Source of the DNA: Tabrizicola sp.
GTDB lineage: Bacteria > Pseudomonadota > Alphaproteobacteria > Rhodobacterales > Rhodobacteraceae
Assembly (NCBI RefSeq): GCF_030694085.1
Contig: NZ_JAUXZE010000085.1
Coordinates: 1 to 64,000 of the forward strand
Length of the DNA: 64,000 nt
Direction of reading: 5' to 3'
A model generated the notes under the pieces. That model was not told where the DNA came from. It saw only the letters and a list, made by a program, of their open reading frames with translations, and made no database searches. Made by a program: the position numbers and the translations under genes. Position 1 is the stretch's first letter. Each line of letters starts with the position of its first letter. Shown piece after piece: positions 63,849 to 64,000 of the stretch.

Positions 63849-64000
63849 CTAACGGGCAATGGTCACGGTGCAATGTGCGCGCGTTGCCACTTCGCTGGCG
63901 ACCGACCCCAGGACCAGCCGCTGCAACCCGCGCTTGTCGCCGGTTCCCATGACGATATGGGTATAACCATTCTGCTCGGCATAAGCGATGATCGCAGGGG
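63849..64000 (-). CDS. Universal stress protein family, C-terminal part (runs off the window)
   Basis: Translation from the window edge reads PAIIAYAEQNGYTHIVMGTG, then DKRGLQRLVLGSVASEVATR and AHCTVTIAR before a TAG stop. The GTGDKRGLQRLVLGSVAS block is the GxxGxxxxxxGS nucleotide-binding motif at the end of UspA domains. The N-terminal part lies beyond base 64000. The ORF is too incomplete to be in the track. It is upstream of and codirectional with tmm, with a possible terminator between. Confidence 0.85.
   Translation of the reverse strand, partial: PAIIAYAEQNGYTHIVMGTGDKRGLQRLVLGSVASEVATRAHCTVTIAR

Overview
The window is chromosomal DNA from a high-GC alphaproteobacterium, almost certainly a member of the Rhodobacteraceae. 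This rests on gene order and gene content: the rpoZ-rsh-pdxJ-acpS-lepB-rnc-era-recO block, a truncated HprK next to ChvG/ChvI and pckA, an N-terminally extended acyl-CoA dehydrogenase of the methylsuccinyl-CoA type, DUF6473 and DUF1491 proteins, and a trimethylamine-oxidation locus. I see no phage, plasmid, transposase, CRISPR, rRNA or tRNA signatures. GC and codon use are uniform except for one low-GC orphan gene (10568-11032).

Layout. 1-5831: 5' end of tuf (minus), a cytochrome P450, parC, an SH3-domain exported protein and an SDR. 5936-10562: a HIG1-type membrane protein, PduO-type cobalamin adenosyltransferase, etfBA, a DUF6473 gene on the other strand and 3-hydroxybutyryl-CoA dehydrogenase. 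10568-18387: the low-GC orphan, a PlsC-type acyltransferase, and the regulatory PTS/ChvGI block (HPr, EIIA-Man, RapZ, HprK, ChvG, ChvI) divergent from pckA. 18401-24347: membrane and transport genes around a probable methylsuccinyl-CoA dehydrogenase. 24398-35239: the conserved recO to rpoZ block, interrupted by a divergent marR/exported-protein pair and carrying an unusual in-frame era-DUF1491 fusion. 35323-41543: folK, a NYN-domain protein, ispH, rnhA and small membrane or hypothetical genes. 41596-44058: fmt with three tandem deformylase-family genes, one of which lacks the active-site residues. 44225-49604: a PatB-type lyase, L,D-transpeptidase, cbiB, a lytic transglycosylase and a glycosyltransferase.

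49607-63666 is the most distinctive region, a compact methylated-amine oxidation locus. Tmm oxidises trimethylamine to TMAO. Tdm (DUF1989 plus GcvT domains) splits TMAO to dimethylamine and formaldehyde. DmmDABC oxidises dimethylamine to monomethylamine. An Amt-family channel with a 54-residue membrane peptide, an APC permease, an EamA-type transporter, a GlxA/AraC-type regulator and a truncated haemoglobin are interleaved. Tdm and DmmD carry tetrahydrofolate-binding GcvT folds and could pass the released one-carbon units to folate. EtfAB may serve dehydrogenases such as the probable Mcd. The window ends inside a universal stress protein gene.

Outside genes, several short inverted-repeat families recur at gene 3' ends. 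One is a CTCCTCG/CGAGGAG stem family in three copies. One is a GGTGGGCG-GTAT-CGCCCACC element in two copies, both at convergent gene junctions. Two loci carry AT-rich tandem palindromes, one of them inside the era-DUF1491 junction. Product names are recognised from motifs and memory of families; no database search was possible.
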